From Sphingopyxis sp. (GTDB lineage: Bacteria; Pseudomonadota; Alphaproteobacteria; Sphingomonadales; Sphingomonadaceae), in the NCBI GenBank assembly GCA_002733865.1, contig NVXM01000013.1:1-64000 (forward strand): a stretch of 64,000 nt of DNA. The letters run 5' to 3'. The notes under the pieces are model-generated. The model worked only from the letters and a program-made list of their open reading frames with translations, was not told the DNA's origin and did no database searches. Every line of letters begins with the position of its first letter. The stretch's first letter is position 1. Made by a program: the position numbers and the translations under genes. Shown piece after piece: positions 1 through 9,663 of this stretch.

Positions 1-654
1 AAGTGTACTACGCGGTTTACCTGTGAGGCGAACCAGATCATTGGGCGCTTCAGGTGCATCTATCGGGAGGTCGCCCAACATCAACAGAAGGAAAAGTCGG
101 CGGTGCTCTTCTGTTTTAAGCTTTTTGTCCGCAAATGCTACAAGCGTAGCGCGTATTTGAAGAGCAGCCGCTGCCTCACCATCATCACTGAACTCATGAT
201 CATCAGTAAGTTCAGCTGATCGCTTGCGGTGACGGCCAATTAAACGTGCATAGGCATCGCTGGCGCGGCGTCGCAACTCCCGGTGAAATGTCACCTCCCA
301 CCAATCAATACCGTCATTCTCGGCCAGTTCGGTAAGAAACGTTTGCATGGTTTCCTGGATCACGTCCTCTCTATCTCCAACATCAAACCCCGCTGAAACC
401 CTCCTGACATAATCATAAGCATTCGTGATCAGTATTGCTACGAGACGATCACTGAGCTCCAGCTTACCGTCAGTTCTAAATCGACGAATAATTCGAACCA
501 GCGCAGCTGGGGGAATGAAGCCACTCTTATTTTGATCCTTGATCTGCGCAGCGGCAATAAGCTGTTCGGAGGATATACCTTCTATCCAGTCGAGAGCACG
601 GACTACAAAGGGTGGATGATATAACTCAACTGCTTCCGTATTTTCTTCGTCCAC
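1..654 (-). CDS. Sigma-70/ECF-like protein, partial (cut by window edge)
   Basis: The frame runs from a GTG at 654 and stays open for 218 codons to the left edge, so the C-terminus is missing. I chose the GTG because AGGGTAGGA lies about 8 nt upstream and the frame closes a few codons further up. Around residues 97-107 the motif DVIQETMQTFL resembles region 2 of ECF sigma factors, an Arg-rich helix follows, and the last visible residues (LTGKPRSTL) look like a helix-turn-helix recognition helix. The similarity is loose, so it may be a sigma-related DNA-binding protein rather than a working sigma factor. It points away from the toxin-antitoxin modules beside it. Confidence 0.5.
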   Translation of the reverse strand, partial: MDEENTEAVELYHPPFVVRALDWIEGISSEQLIAAAQIKDQNKSGFIPPAALVRIIRRFRTDGKLELSDRLVAILITNAYDYVRRVSAGFDVGDREDVIQETMQTFLTELAENDGIDWWEVTFHRELRRRASDAYARLIGRHRKRSAELTDDHEFSDDGEAAAALQIRATLVAFADKKLKTEEHRRLFLLLMLGDLPIDAPEAPNDLVRLTGKPRSTL

Positions 655-785
655 TCTTTTAATCCTACCCTGATTGATCGTTCATTATCCTAATCATTTT
701 GTGACCCGAAAAACCTCTGAATTTTTTTTACTGCATTTGGTCACGGTTATAGGCCATAGCGGAGATTTTCTGGATTTGAGATATA

Positions 786-1493
786 TTAGACCAATTCCAG
801 AATTTCCCGGTCCCCAGAAAGAGCCTGAACGAAATCAACGCGTGTGCCGTTCCAATGATATCGAAAATGCTCGGGGGACACTGGTGGGGTTACAGCGTCG
901 GGAAAGAAAATTGCGATGCACTGTCCGCCATCGTGACGCAAACTAGGGTAAATAAGACCATCGCGCTCCAACAACTTCTGTTCTTTAGCAAATGTTTGAG
1001 AGATTGGATAAGTAGCAATATCCGGGTTGAGCAGATGCTCATTACCCGGATCGCGGAGGTCTACAAGATCAGTATCGACGGTTCCTACAAGCTGGCGGAC
1101 TTTTGAAATCCAACCAGGTTCCATCACCGCATCTCTATAAAATCGCTCCACATGAAACGTGTGTTCGCGCAAAGCCGTTTCGAGACAGTCGCCAGCATAA
1201 TATACTCCAAAAGTTCCGTCGCTGAACCGTGAAGCCCGGTCAGGTGATATATGTGTAAATGCGGCCATGACCCAGGACGCACCATCGCCAGCCAATCTGC
1301 GATCAACCGGCACTAGAGACAGATCACCAATTTCCTCATAGATACGTGGATTGGTTCGCGATTGTGCACTCGCCAATGTTTCCCAATCTCGTGGATCAGC
1401 AATATCGTCGAACAAATCGATGGGAGGGAATTGAGACATCACCAAGCGGTGTGTCTTCGGCCATGAGATATGCGCGATTGCGGCGTCTACCAT
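786..1493 (-). CDS. RES-domain toxin (module 1)
   Basis: A 235-residue protein with a RES domain, the fold of ParT/MbcT toxins, which attack NAD+ or related substrates in the cytoplasm. The core 'RFSDGTFGVYYAGDC' followed by 'ETALREH' holds the Arg, Tyr and Glu expected of a RES active site. The ATG at 1493 overlaps the antitoxin stop by 7 nt (ATGGTAG), which favours translational coupling; a second Met lies 18 codons in but lacks a ribosome binding site. Antitoxin-first order and overlap are typical of RES-Xre operons. Toxicity and the exact substrate are inferred from the family. Confidence 0.85.
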   Translation of the reverse strand: MVDAAIAHISWPKTHRLVMSQFPPIDLFDDIADPRDWETLASAQSRTNPRIYEEIGDLSLVPVDRRLAGDGASWVMAAFTHISPDRASRFSDGTFGVYYAGDCLETALREHTFHVERFYRDAVMEPGWISKVRQLVGTVDTDLVDLRDPGNEHLLNPDIATYPISQTFAKEQKLLERDGLIYPSLRHDGGQCIAIFFPDAVTPPVSPEHFRYHWNGTRVDFVQALSGDREILELV

Positions 1494-1906
1494 CCGCCGC
1501 GAACAGAATCCAAATAGCGTCTGATGCGGACAACATCTTCCATACCGCCGAGCCGCAGAACATCTAGCGCAGACTGGTCGCCGAAAGCCTTATTCGGGTT
1601 GTTAATCCAGCTATAGCCGCGCTGAGGGTCGGAAAATATAACCCGTAGAGCTTTATGAATACCAAGAAGGTTTGACATCCGGTCAGCCATATCCCGGTTT
1701 ACCCTGCCATAGTCGCCATCTCTCCAGCGCCGTAAGGTCTTTTTTGATATGCCGCCCAGAATGATCGCGGCGTCAGCATCTTTGACGGCCCACTTCGAAA
1801 ATAGATTTATGATGGCACGCTGCATGGCTTCGATTTCGGCCGGGCCATAATCGCCGCCCATAGGAGCGGGTTTTTTTGACGTTCCAGAGGGAATAATGTT
1901 AAGCAT
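1487..1906 (-). CDS. Xre/MbcA/ParS-type antitoxin (module 1)
   Basis: A 139-residue protein with an N-terminal helix-turn-helix region (ISKKTLRRWRDGDYG at about residues 53-67) and a C-terminal toxin-binding (DUF2384-like) domain ending in a helix with RRYLDSVRGGW. Antitoxins of this family block the RES active site and repress their own operon. AAAGGACG lies 5 nt upstream of the ATG. A perfect palindrome 34 nt upstream of the start fits an autoregulatory operator. The toxin gene follows with a 7-nt overlap. Confidence 0.88.
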   Translation of the reverse strand: MLNIIPSGTSKKPAPMGGDYGPAEIEAMQRAIINLFSKWAVKDADAAIILGGISKKTLRRWRDGDYGRVNRDMADRMSNLLGIHKALRVIFSDPQRGYSWINNPNKAFGDQSALDVLRLGGMEDVVRIRRYLDSVRGGW

Positions 1907-1939
1907 GTTGCGTCCTTTTGACCGCTTTTACCAAAATAA

Positions 1940-1953
1940 TGGACATTTGTCCA
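1940..1953. promoter_or_regulatory. Palindrome upstream of antitoxin 1, probable operator
   Basis: TGGACA-TT-TGTCCA is a perfect inverted repeat with 6-bp arms, 34 bp before the antitoxin start. Antitoxins of the Xre/DUF2384 family bind such palindromes to repress their operon. Binding here is inferred from position and symmetry. Confidence 0.55.
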
Positions 1954-2086
1954 CACCCTTTAATATTTTAGAGCGTACGCAAACGAGATAGAGCAATCTG
2001 CAGTAAAGCATAGTCTGACGCCCCTTCGAAGTATTTGCTTTCCACCGAATTGGCGCGATGATAGACGCGGTTCTAACGGAGGCAGT

Positions 2087-2320
2087 ATGATGTATGACTA
2101 TCACCGGGCAATGACCGATGCCGTTGTGGAGGCACCAGATGTCCCGCGCGAACGACTGGTCTGGATCATGAATGATACGCACCGCGCCAGATATCGGGAT
2201 TTTCTGGAAAATGAGATGGGCGTTGAGCCTGACGATGACGAATCTTTCGGCATACCGATCGAGACGGGCGAACCATCAGATGGAGAGCCATTCGAACTTG
2301 TTGCGAGGCTGGCACATTGA
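2087..2320 (+). CDS. Small acidic hypothetical protein between the two toxin-antitoxin modules
   Basis: A 77-residue acidic protein I do not recognise. GGAGG at 2078-2082 supports translation; the second ATG (2090) has the better 7-nt spacing than the first (2087). The middle is rich in Asp and Glu (EPDDDESFG). It has no signal peptide or membrane segment, so it is probably cytoplasmic. It is transcribed away from antitoxin 1 and toward the end of toxin 2. It could be an orphan passenger gene; nothing in the sequence shows its role. Confidence 0.55.
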   Translation: MMYDYHRAMTDAVVEAPDVPRERLVWIMNDTHRARYRDFLENEMGVEPDDDESFGIPIETGEPSDGEPFELVARLAH

Positions 2321-2442
2321 CCGGGTCATTTAACGTCGGGATTTGCACCTAAAGGGCAGGTGATAGCCAGTGATCACTAAGGTTGATAACAAAGATTATG
2401 TTAAGTTTTATTGGATTTTTGGTATATCGAGCGAGAATAACC

Positions 2443-2961
2443 CTAATCCCACGAAAGTTGGTTTTTCGGTAATCTTCCAGAAGGATCGTAAACTTCAACT
2501 TTATGTGGCAATTTCGGTCCCCAGTTCCACAAGATCAAATTTGAACTATCCTTTTTTGCATCAGGTGCAAAGCTTGGAACAAGCATGCCATCATAACCGG
2601 CTGCTGCCATATCATTTGCGATCTTTTGTGACGGCGCGGTTTTTCCAGCAAGCTGGATAGTTAGCCAAGCGCAATCCAGATCTGCAAAATCTACAGACAG
2701 CGCTTTTTGGTCTTTGGTGGTTCTAAGGTCCGCGATATTTTCGCATTCAACATCATATTCACACAAAGTGATGGGCGATAAACGTCCAGAAAATCCCTGG
2801 GAACATTCAATCAGTGCGGTTACAGAATCGAGGGCCAAATAAAGCGCCGGCTGACCTTTCCTATTAAATCGTCCGCCACGCATAGCAGCGCCGTCTCCCG
2901 ATATTGGCTTGAAAGACCAAAATGGATCATGGGCACGGTAACACCGCCCTACAAAATTCAA
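2443..2961 (-). CDS. RES-domain toxin (module 2)
   Basis: A 172-residue compact RES protein. Near the N-terminus 'GGRFNRKGQPALYLA' gives the conserved Arg and Tyr, and 'ALIEC' gives the Glu; the C-terminal 'NLILWNWG' is typical of RES domains. It is expected to consume NAD+ or a related cofactor when released from its antitoxin. Its ATG overlaps the antitoxin stop as ATGA. It is shorter than toxin 1 and its motif wording differs, so the two modules look like distinct lineages rather than a recent duplication. Confidence 0.9.
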   Translation of the reverse strand: MNFVGRCYRAHDPFWSFKPISGDGAAMRGGRFNRKGQPALYLALDSVTALIECSQGFSGRLSPITLCEYDVECENIADLRTTKDQKALSVDFADLDCAWLTIQLAGKTAPSQKIANDMAAAGYDGMLVPSFAPDAKKDSSNLILWNWGPKLPHKVEVYDPSGRLPKNQLSWD

Positions 2962-3389
2962 GCAAAACCACCCAGAGCGAGATGATCGAGATATTCCCGA
3001 ACAGCATTTGCTTGGCCTGATTTAACCAAAGCCTCGGCGGTCCTTCCATCCAAGGCTGGAATGGGCTCTGCGCGATACCATGCCATTGCCTGTGCTTCGC
3101 TACCTGCCCAACCGCGCACGCGCACTAATATTTCAAGCATTTCTGTCATTCGGGATTGCGCTTTTGGACTATCGCGCCTTTCCACCTTTGTTACAGTGGT
3201 TTTGCCCAGTCCAGCTGTTTCAGCGAGCTGCAATTTTGACATTCTGTATGTGCGGCTTACCTGCTCAAAATCGACTTTACCGCCCTCGGCGACGAAAGAA
3301 GCCAAACTCTTGCCGCCACGCGCGGGTCGAGCGGCCCAGGCATCTGTTTTACCTGCTTTTTTTCGTTCGTCTTTATGTGCGTAAGCCAT
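2958..3389 (-). CDS. Xre/MbcA/ParS-type antitoxin (module 2)
   Basis: A 143-residue antitoxin. A basic N-terminal tail (to about residue 25) is followed by a Cro/C1-like helix-turn-helix (MSKLQLAETAGLGKTTVTKV at about residues 50-69) and a toxin-binding C-terminus that includes a 'GRTAEALVKSGQANAVREYL' stretch. A GGG-rich site (AGGGCG) lies just upstream of the ATG at 3389. It overlaps toxin 2 by 4 nt. An AT-rich inverted repeat 34 nt upstream is a likely operator. Confidence 0.88.
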   Translation of the reverse strand: MAYAHKDERKKAGKTDAWAARPARGGKSLASFVAEGGKVDFEQVSRTYRMSKLQLAETAGLGKTTVTKVERRDSPKAQSRMTEMLEILVRVRGWAGSEAQAMAWYRAEPIPALDGRTAEALVKSGQANAVREYLDHLALGGFA

Positions 3390-3720
3390 TCAGCGCCCTA
3401 TCAATGTCGATGTTTATGACCTCTATATAGCCATATATATAGACATATGCAAGATATGCTAACTATTTATAAGTCGGCATTTCTCGTTCGAACTTTATTG
3501 GGGTTACAGTTAATGCTCGCCAATACGCATGCCGTAGCAATCGCTGTTTTAGTCCAAATCACGACCGCGCAGTGTCGTAGGTGAATTGGCAATCTAGTAG
3601 TTAGGCCAGCCCGCTCCCGGCCCTGCAGTGCAGCATGTTGTTTTTCAACAAGGCGGCGTAGGGCCAGCTCCGCAAGAATCAATCTTATGTCTTATGTTAT
3701 ATTATTGAAAATATTGACTT
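3390..3720. other. Intergenic region with AT-rich inverted repeat (probable operator of module 2)
   Basis: At 3423-3429 and 3436-3442 the arms CTATATA and TATATAG form a perfect 7-bp inverted repeat with a 6-bp spacer, 34 bp before antitoxin 2. Its AT-rich sequence differs from the operator of module 1, arguing against cross-regulation. From about 3450 to 3720 I see no supported gene; the short frames there lack ribosome binding sites. Confidence 0.45.
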
Positions 3721-4611
3721 TTACTTCTTATGACTTTCGATGACCTGCTGTGCACTTTTAATTGCGCTGGGTGACGCAGCAAAAGGCTGCAGTGGTCCAA
3801 ATAATGGCGCTTTAGACTTTCTAATTGCCATTTCAGCTGCAGGTGTCGGTAGCAAATCATCCCACGGCGGCGCTTCTTCAGGTGCGCGCCATGCCGAAGA
3901 AAAATCAGCTTGTTTCTCATTTTCTATTTCCCAGAGCCCTATACAATCATCGATCCAGCCATGTAATTTCCAGAAATATTTGTTCACATGGCTTGAAAAC
4001 GGTGCGCCGAGCCAGTCATTTGCGGTGCTTTCATCCTCAAAGTCTGCAGGCGGCGATGCGGCAAACCTCATGTGCATCCAGTTATGCACGGTAATTTCAA
4101 TTAGCTCGCCATATTTATCCAAGGTGATATCAGGGCGTGTAAGGAATGCCGGATCGCGCAAGGTTGTCGCATAGCCCATATTTGTAGTCAGTGCCTCAGC
4201 GCTACGCGCACCAGCTATGGCTTCAATCGTGTCTCGGATATTTTCCGGCCAGGCAGTAGGATTATCGATATTGGAAATCTGCGGCTCCGGCCAGTCCGGA
4301 TCATCCGGCATAGCTGGAATATTGCTCCACCCTTCAACTTTTCCCCAATTAGGATCATTGGCGTTGCTAAGCATCATATCCACATGGTGGATCATCTGCC
4401 GGTGCATATAAAGGAAATCAAGACCGCTACCAGGCTCACCGGTCAATGCCGCTGTCCAGCCAATATCAGCCAGAGCTTGTACGATATCGATATTGGCGGG
4501 GTTTTTTACAAATCCCTCATTCTTCACCAAATGCCAGTATCGGTGACGCCACCGCATTTGCGTAGATGCCGCCATTGTTTTTACATTTGCCGGTAAATCC
4601 GGATAGGACAT
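3721..4611 (-). CDS. Tyrosinase-like dicopper-site protein
   Basis: A 296-residue protein. I start it at the ATG at 4611 (MSYPDLP) because AAGGGGAG lies 7 nt upstream; the open frame extends further but without support. Histidine spacing resembles the common central domain of tyrosinases: an N-terminal 'MHRQMIHHVDMM', then 'HNWMH' (HxxxH, as in the CuB site) and 'YFWKLHGWIDDCIGLWE', which parallels the FWxHHxxxDRLW signature. No signal peptide is seen. Tyrosinase-like proteins bind two coppers and oxidise phenols or act in pigment or siderophore maturation. A position beside cus efflux genes fits a copper protein, but activity is an inference. Confidence 0.6.
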   Translation of the reverse strand: MSYPDLPANVKTMAASTQMRWRHRYWHLVKNEGFVKNPANIDIVQALADIGWTAALTGEPGSGLDFLYMHRQMIHHVDMMLSNANDPNWGKVEGWSNIPAMPDDPDWPEPQISNIDNPTAWPENIRDTIEAIAGARSAEALTTNMGYATTLRDPAFLTRPDITLDKYGELIEITVHNWMHMRFAASPPADFEDESTANDWLGAPFSSHVNKYFWKLHGWIDDCIGLWEIENEKQADFSSAWRAPEEAPPWDDLLPTPAAEMAIRKSKAPLFGPLQPFAASPSAIKSAQQVIESHKK

Positions 4612-4629
4612 AGCCCCACTCCCCTTGTT

Positions 4630-4647
4630 ATCCCGATTAGCCGGGAT
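4630..4647 (-). promoter_or_regulatory. Hairpin just upstream of the ribosome binding site of the tyrosinase-like gene
   Basis: ATCCCG and CGGGAT form a 6-bp stem with a 6-nt loop. On the minus strand it ends 6 nt before AAGGGGAG, so it could influence translation or act as a weak attenuator in the 200-nt gap after the sulfatase gene. A longer imperfect inverted repeat (TATACTTCA ... TGAAGTGTATA) lies immediately beyond it. There is no T-run, so I do not call it a terminator. Confidence 0.3.
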
Positions 4648-4811
4648 CTTGCTATACTTCAGTGTCGCACAAGAGCGTGACAAAGTGAAGTGTATAGAAA
4701 AAAGAACTAGTTGGCGCTTTGGTCGGCCAGATTGGGAGCGCTTTCTACTAATACACCGGCATCAATCGCGAGTTCGGCTTAACTTACAAAAGCAAATAAA
4801 GATATGCGATC

Positions 4812-6530
4812 TTATTGATCAAGCAAATCTGCCTTTTTCGAAAAATCCGATAGCGGTGGGCGCGCGATTTTGCCCGATGGAATGTGCATCCAAATCGGGA
4901 CACCGCCGAGGCGCGCGTTAAAATTGACGTTGAATGTGAAGGGATCGGGCTCATTCGACGACAAGTCGAAGCCGTAGACTTCTTCAATATCTCTCTTCGC
5001 ATATCCCATCGCGCCCAGCAATGTAGGAAAAATTCTGTAATTGCTTAACTTATCATGATTTGCTTTTGCCGCCTTCGCCCATCGCGCTTGCTCTGAAGAT
5101 GGCCCGCCGATTAGAATTAACGGTACGACGCCCTCCTCAATCTCAGGATTGGATGTGCAATGTGTCGCTTCTCCATATTCGCCTCGTTCATGGAATGTCT
5201 GGCCATGATCGGAAGTGTAAATGACCATGGCATCGCCAATTTTAGACTTTGCAAAAAGCCGGTCAAAGAAGCTGCCAACATTCCAAAGCAAAGTATTTCG
5301 GTAGCTGTTGCGATAAAGCACCCAGTTGCTTTGCCGGCCATCCAGATTGTCTGGAGGTGCCTCGCTTACATCGGTAAACTGGCGCTTGAGCATAGGCGCA
5401 TAACGGGCATGGGAATTCGGAAACTTGTCACTTACGGGAAAGTGTCCGCCAACTTTATTGACAAGAATGAACTGTTGTTTTTCATCATTTAGATAATCTG
5501 CCAAGCGGCCTGCCACAGCCTGATCGCGATACAGAACGGAAACTTCGTCAAATTGATCCCATTTATCTATTAACGCGCGTTCGGCATCATCCATCAGATT
5601 TTGATACACGCCTCCAGTTCGCTGTGCATCAATATAGATTGTTTCAAGATTCGCCGCTTTAGCATAAGCCCAAATAGAAGGTTTTGATTTGATCGTCTCG
5701 CGGTAACTGTCCCGTGTTCCGCCGTATCGCAGGGTGACATTGGCTCCAACGCTGCAATTGGTGATGGCCGCCGCGAGACCAAAATTGTGGACTGGCACTT
5801 TGGTCTTGGGATTCGCCAATCCAGAATAAACACCCGTCTTGCTATTGATGTCGAGATACGCACCGGCGATGCTTTCATCTACAATGAGCACGATATCTGC
5901 AGCCGGTTTTACGCCCGCAGGTTTGATAACTACCGCTTCGCGGGGGCTATGATCCTCAGTTAAATATTCGTAGCCATAGAGTAATCCATAGCTCAGTCCG
6001 CTATGCGAGGATGGCAGACCGCTCGCCCCTTCCCCACCCCGGAAAAAAAGCATGAGTGAGATCGCCAGAATAATAGGAACTGACAAAAGTTTTGAGAGCA
6101 GCGCAAATATACTCTGCGTAGCGACAGGTTTTAGACCAACGCCAAGGAGTAGAATTATCGCTTTGCCAAGCGCAAGAGCCATTATGTTGCCATGCTGTGC
6201 TGCCGCCTCGCCGAAATTTTCAGCGCTTTGGATCATAGTGATGAACGCTTCATAGTCCATGAAATCACCAACGACCCATTGATAGCTATCCACCATCATA
6301 GATCCGCCAGCCAGAAATACGGCAAGCGGCCAACGCAAAATTCCGTTACGGATTAAGCCAGCGCCAACAAGACTGAGAATACATAAGACCAACAATGTAC
6401 AAAATGCTGCTATTGGGACGAATTGGTTTTCGGTTTCGAAAAGCAGAGTCAACCGGCGCCAGATTTCCGGAGCGCCTGCCAACACAGACAGCCCAATCAG
6501 AATCAATTTAAGCGTATTACCCATTGTCAC
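4812..6530 (-). CDS. Inner-membrane sulfatase / phosphoethanolamine-transferase-like protein
   Basis: About 570 residues. The N-terminal ~200 residues hold about five membrane segments and the rest is a periplasmic alkaline-phosphatase-fold domain. 'IVLIVDES' at its start carries the metal-binding acidic residues seen in EptA-like enzymes and 'YTSDHGQTF' with a following 'THC' supplies the C-terminal Asp-His pair. EptA-type enzymes put phosphoethanolamine on lipid A; sulfatase relatives have other substrates, so the reaction is uncertain. The gene begins with GTG (6530) or ATG (6524) inside the last codons of cusA, so it is probably co-expressed with the copper efflux operon. Confidence 0.75.
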   Translation of the reverse strand: MTMGNTLKLILIGLSVLAGAPEIWRRLTLLFETENQFVPIAAFCTLLVLCILSLVGAGLIRNGILRWPLAVFLAGGSMMVDSYQWVVGDFMDYEAFITMIQSAENFGEAAAQHGNIMALALGKAIILLLGVGLKPVATQSIFALLSKLLSVPIILAISLMLFFRGGEGASGLPSSHSGLSYGLLYGYEYLTEDHSPREAVVIKPAGVKPAADIVLIVDESIAGAYLDINSKTGVYSGLANPKTKVPVHNFGLAAAITNCSVGANVTLRYGGTRDSYRETIKSKPSIWAYAKAANLETIYIDAQRTGGVYQNLMDDAERALIDKWDQFDEVSVLYRDQAVAGRLADYLNDEKQQFILVNKVGGHFPVSDKFPNSHARYAPMLKRQFTDVSEAPPDNLDGRQSNWVLYRNSYRNTLLWNVGSFFDRLFAKSKIGDAMVIYTSDHGQTFHERGEYGEATHCTSNPEIEEGVVPLILIGGPSSEQARWAKAAKANHDKLSNYRIFPTLLGAMGYAKRDIEEVYGFDLSSNEPDPFTFNVNFNARLGGVPIWMHIPSGKIARPPLSDFSKKADLLDQ

Positions 6531-9500
6531 GCATGGATTTGTTCTTCATCGCCTCCCGGTTGCGAAGCAATAAATAGGCTGCGGGGATAACAAACATCGA
6601 CAATAACGGCGCGCTTATCATCCCTCCCACCATAGGAGCTGCAATGCGGCGCATGATTTCAGAACCTGCCCCAGTTCCTATTATGATCGGGAATAAACCT
6701 GCCAATATTGTGGCTACTGTCATGGCTTTGGGCCGAACCCTTAGTAGCGCGCCCTCACGCACCGCCCTCAGAATTTCTTCAGCTTTGGGCTTATCGCCGC
6801 TGTCGGCGAGGGCCTGCTTGAGGTAAATCAGCATGACTACACCAAATTCAGCGGAGACGCCTGCAAGAGCTATGAAGCCAACTGCTGTCGCGATCGACTG
6901 ATTGAGCCCCATGAAATAGAGCAGCCAAAGCCCGCCCGTCAAAGCAAAGGGCAATGTTGCCATGATCAGCAGAGCCTCATCAAATCGCCGGAACGTAAGA
7001 TAGAGCAGAAAGAATATTATAGCCAAGGTCGCCGGTATCACGACCATCATCCTCGATTGTGCGCGTTCCAGATATTCAAATTGCCCGGTATAAGCCACGC
7101 TCACACCTGCTGGCAGATCGATCGCACCATCAATGGCTTGCTGCAGATCCCCTACAACTGAAACCAAATCACGTCCGCGAGTATCGATATAGATCCAGGT
7201 AGACGGGCGGCCATTTTCACTGCGAAGCATTGGCGGCCCCGCACTCGTTTCAACATCTGCAACGGTGCCCAAGGTGATCTGTTGCATAGACGGTGTGAGG
7301 ACCGGCAGGTTTCTAAGATCCTCTAAACTGTCTCGGATACCGCGAGGATAACGCACATTGATCGGATAGCGCGCTAGCCCCTCCACTGTTTCCCCAACAT
7401 TCTGCCCGCCTATAGCGCTGGCTACAATCGACTGAACGTCAGAAATATTAAGACCATATCTGGCCGCTGCTTTCCGGTCGATTTTAACATCGATATAGCT
7501 ACCGCCGGTCAGTCTTTCCGCCAGAGCAGAACTGACACCATCAACCTTCTTGGCCTCGCCCTCGATCTCACGTGCAACCTTATCAATCATATCCAGATCA
7601 TCGCCTGATACCTTGATCCCAATCGGGCTTTTAATCCCAGTTGAGAGCATTTCGATACGATTACGAATTGGCGGTATCCAAAAATTGGCTAGCCCTGGCA
7701 CTTGAACCGCCTTGTCGAGTTCCTCGACAAGCTTTTCAGAAGTCATCCCAGGTCGCCATTCTGATTCCGGTTTGAAATGGATGGTTGTTTCAAACATGGT
7801 CAAGGGCGCAGGATCAGTTGCCGTGTCCGCGCGACCGGCTTTGCCGAACGCTGTCTCTACTTCGGGCACTGCCTTGATCATCCGGTTCGTCTGTTGCAAC
7901 AGTTCGCCTGCTTTGGAAGGCGATAATCCTGGCAAGGCATTGGGCATATAGAGCAGATCACCTTCATCCATTTGTGGCATGAACTCACCGCCAAGTTGAC
8001 TGATCGGCCAAGCGCTGGTGGCAAAGATCAGGACCGCAATGACCAGCACCTTTTTAGGGCTTTTGAGCGACCAGTCCAAAGCGGGCTGATAAACTCTGGT
8101 CAAAAAGCGGTTGATCGGGTTCTTATTTTCTGATGGGATTTTGCCGCGAATAAAATAGCCCATCAGAACTGGGATCAAGGTGATCGAAAGGATCGCAGCC
8201 CCGGCCATGGCATAGGTTTTGGTAAAAGCGAGGGGCTTGAATAGCCGACCCTCTTGCCCTTCAAGCGTAAATACTGGCAGAAAGGAAAAAGTGATGATGA
8301 GCAAGCTCAAAAACAAAGCTGGACCCACTTCAACCGAAGATTTGATAATGAGCTGCCAATGGTCGGCTACCGGCATTTCCTGGTCAGGATTTTCACGTCG
8401 CCATCTCTCGAGATGCTTATGCGCATTTTCAATCATGACGATCGCGGCATCGACCATGGCCCCAATAGCAATCGCTATGCCGCCCAAAGACATGATGTTC
8501 GCATTAATCCCCTGAAAGCGCATGATCAGAAACGCGATTAAAATGCCCAGAGGTAAGGTCAGCACTGCCACCAGTGCGGACCGGGCGTGCCACAGGAATA
8601 GAGCGCAGACTATGGCTACAACGATAAACTCTTCACCGAGCTTGATCGACAGATTATTGACCGCTTCATTGATCAATTCAGAGCGATCATAGGTGGTCAC
8701 GATTTCCACGCCCTCGGGCAAACTCGCCTTTAGCGCTGTAAGCCTTTCTTTGACAGCGTTGATCGTTTCACGAGCATTTTTTCCGGAGCGCAATATAATG
8801 ACGCCGCCGGCAACCTCGCCTTCACCATTTAGTTCGGCTATGCCGCGCCTTATTTCCGGGCCTATTTGTACGCGCGCGATATCGCCCAAGGTGACTGGCA
8901 CACCGCCGATTTCTGTTCTCAGAGGAATGGAACGAAAATCCTCGAGGTTTTCCAAATAACCAGTGGCCCGGACGATATATTCACGTTCGGCGAGTTCGAC
9001 TATCGAACCGCCTACTTCCATATTGGCGTTTTTGATCGCCTTTATGGCGGTATCCTGGTCGATACCCAGAGACACCATCTTATCGGGATCAAGCACAACC
9101 TGATATTGTTTGACCATGCCGCCAATGGACGCAACTTCCGCTACTCCAGGGATCGTCTGCAGTTCATAGCGCAGGAACCAGTCCTGAAGGCTGCGAAGCT
9201 GAGAAAGATCATTTTTGCCGGTCCTGTCGACCAGTGCATATTCGTAAACCCAGCCAACACCTGTTGCATCGGGGCCAAGCGAGGGCACTACGCCTTCCGG
9301 CAAATCGCCCTGCACCTGGCTCAAGTATTCGAGCACCCGGGAACGCGCCCAATATAAATCTGTATCATCATCAAACAGAACATAGACATAGCTGTCACCG
9401 TTGAAGGAATAACCGCGCACTGCCCTTGATCCGGGAACGGAGAGCATAGTTGTCGCCAACGGATAAGTGACCTGGTTTTCAACGATCTGCGGTGCCTGGC

Positions 9501-9663
9501 CTGGATAAGCCGTCCTGATAATGACCTGCACATCAGAAAGATCAGGTAGAGCATCTACCGGCGTGGTTCGCACAGCCCAGAGGCCGGCTGCCAGAACCGC
9601 TGCCATTATCAGCAATACAAGCATGCGAGCACCGACGCTCGCGCGGATGACTGTTTCGATCAT
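6517..9663 (-). CDS. cusA: CusA-type Cu(I)/Ag(I) RND efflux pump
   Basis: A 1048-residue inner-membrane proton-driven transporter of the heavy-metal-efflux RND family, the pump of the tripartite CusCBA complex. It has the usual length, two sets of membrane helices and two large periplasmic loops. The three Met residues that carry Cu(I)/Ag(I) in E. coli CusA are kept in '[11 protein letters not shown]', 'APLTMFETT' and 'NRIEMLSTG', arguing for monovalent copper/silver rather than Zn/Co/Cd. Acidic and basic relay residues in the helices ('[20 protein letters not shown]', 'VRPKAMTV') are present. The start overlaps the end of cusB (ATGA), and the sulfatase-like gene starts within its 3' end. Confidence 0.95.
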   Translation of the reverse strand: MIETVIRASVGARMLVLLIMAAVLAAGLWAVRTTPVDALPDLSDVQVIIRTAYPGQAPQIVENQVTYPLATTMLSVPGSRAVRGYSFNGDSYVYVLFDDDTDLYWARSRVLEYLSQVQGDLPEGVVPSLGPDATGVGWVYEYALVDRTGKNDLSQLRSLQDWFLRYELQTIPGVAEVASIGGMVKQYQVVLDPDKMVSLGIDQDTAIKAIKNANMEVGGSIVELAEREYIVRATGYLENLEDFRSIPLRTEIGGVPVTLGDIARVQIGPEIRRGIAELNGEGEVAGGVIILRSGKNARETINAVKERLTALKASLPEGVEIVTTYDRSELINEAVNNLSIKLGEEFIVVAIVCALFLWHARSALVAVLTLPLGILIAFLIMRFQGINANIMSLGGIAIAIGAMVDAAIVMIENAHKHLERWRRENPDQEMPVADHWQLIIKSSVEVGPALFLSLLIITFSFLPVFTLEGQEGRLFKPLAFTKTYAMAGAAILSITLIPVLMGYFIRGKIPSENKNPINRFLTRVYQPALDWSLKSPKKVLVIAVLIFATSAWPISQLGGEFMPQMDEGDLLYMPNALPGLSPSKAGELLQQTNRMIKAVPEVETAFGKAGRADTATDPAPLTMFETTIHFKPESEWRPGMTSEKLVEELDKAVQVPGLANFWIPPIRNRIEMLSTGIKSPIGIKVSGDDLDMIDKVAREIEGEAKKVDGVSSALAERLTGGSYIDVKIDRKAAARYGLNISDVQSIVASAIGGQNVGETVEGLARYPINVRYPRGIRDSLEDLRNLPVLTPSMQQITLGTVADVETSAGPPMLRSENGRPSTWIYIDTRGRDLVSVVGDLQQAIDGAIDLPAGVSVAYTGQFEYLERAQSRMMVVIPATLAIIFFLLYLTFRRFDEALLIMATLPFALTGGLWLLYFMGLNQSIATAVGFIALAGVSAEFGVVMLIYLKQALADSGDKPKAEEILRAVREGALLRVRPKAMTVATILAGLFPIIIGTGAGSEIMRRIAAPMVGGMISAPLLSMFVIPAAYLLLRNREAMKNKSMRDNG

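Noticed and set aside
674..946. A 90-codon plus-strand frame opposite the first RES toxin
   Set aside because: It overlaps the well-supported toxin gene for most of its length, lacks a ribosome binding site and has no recognisable features.
889..3510. Other TGTAAC occurrences (for example near 889, 3190 and 3505) as members of the promoter family
   Set aside because: None has CGTC at the 15-nt spacing, and most lie inside genes.
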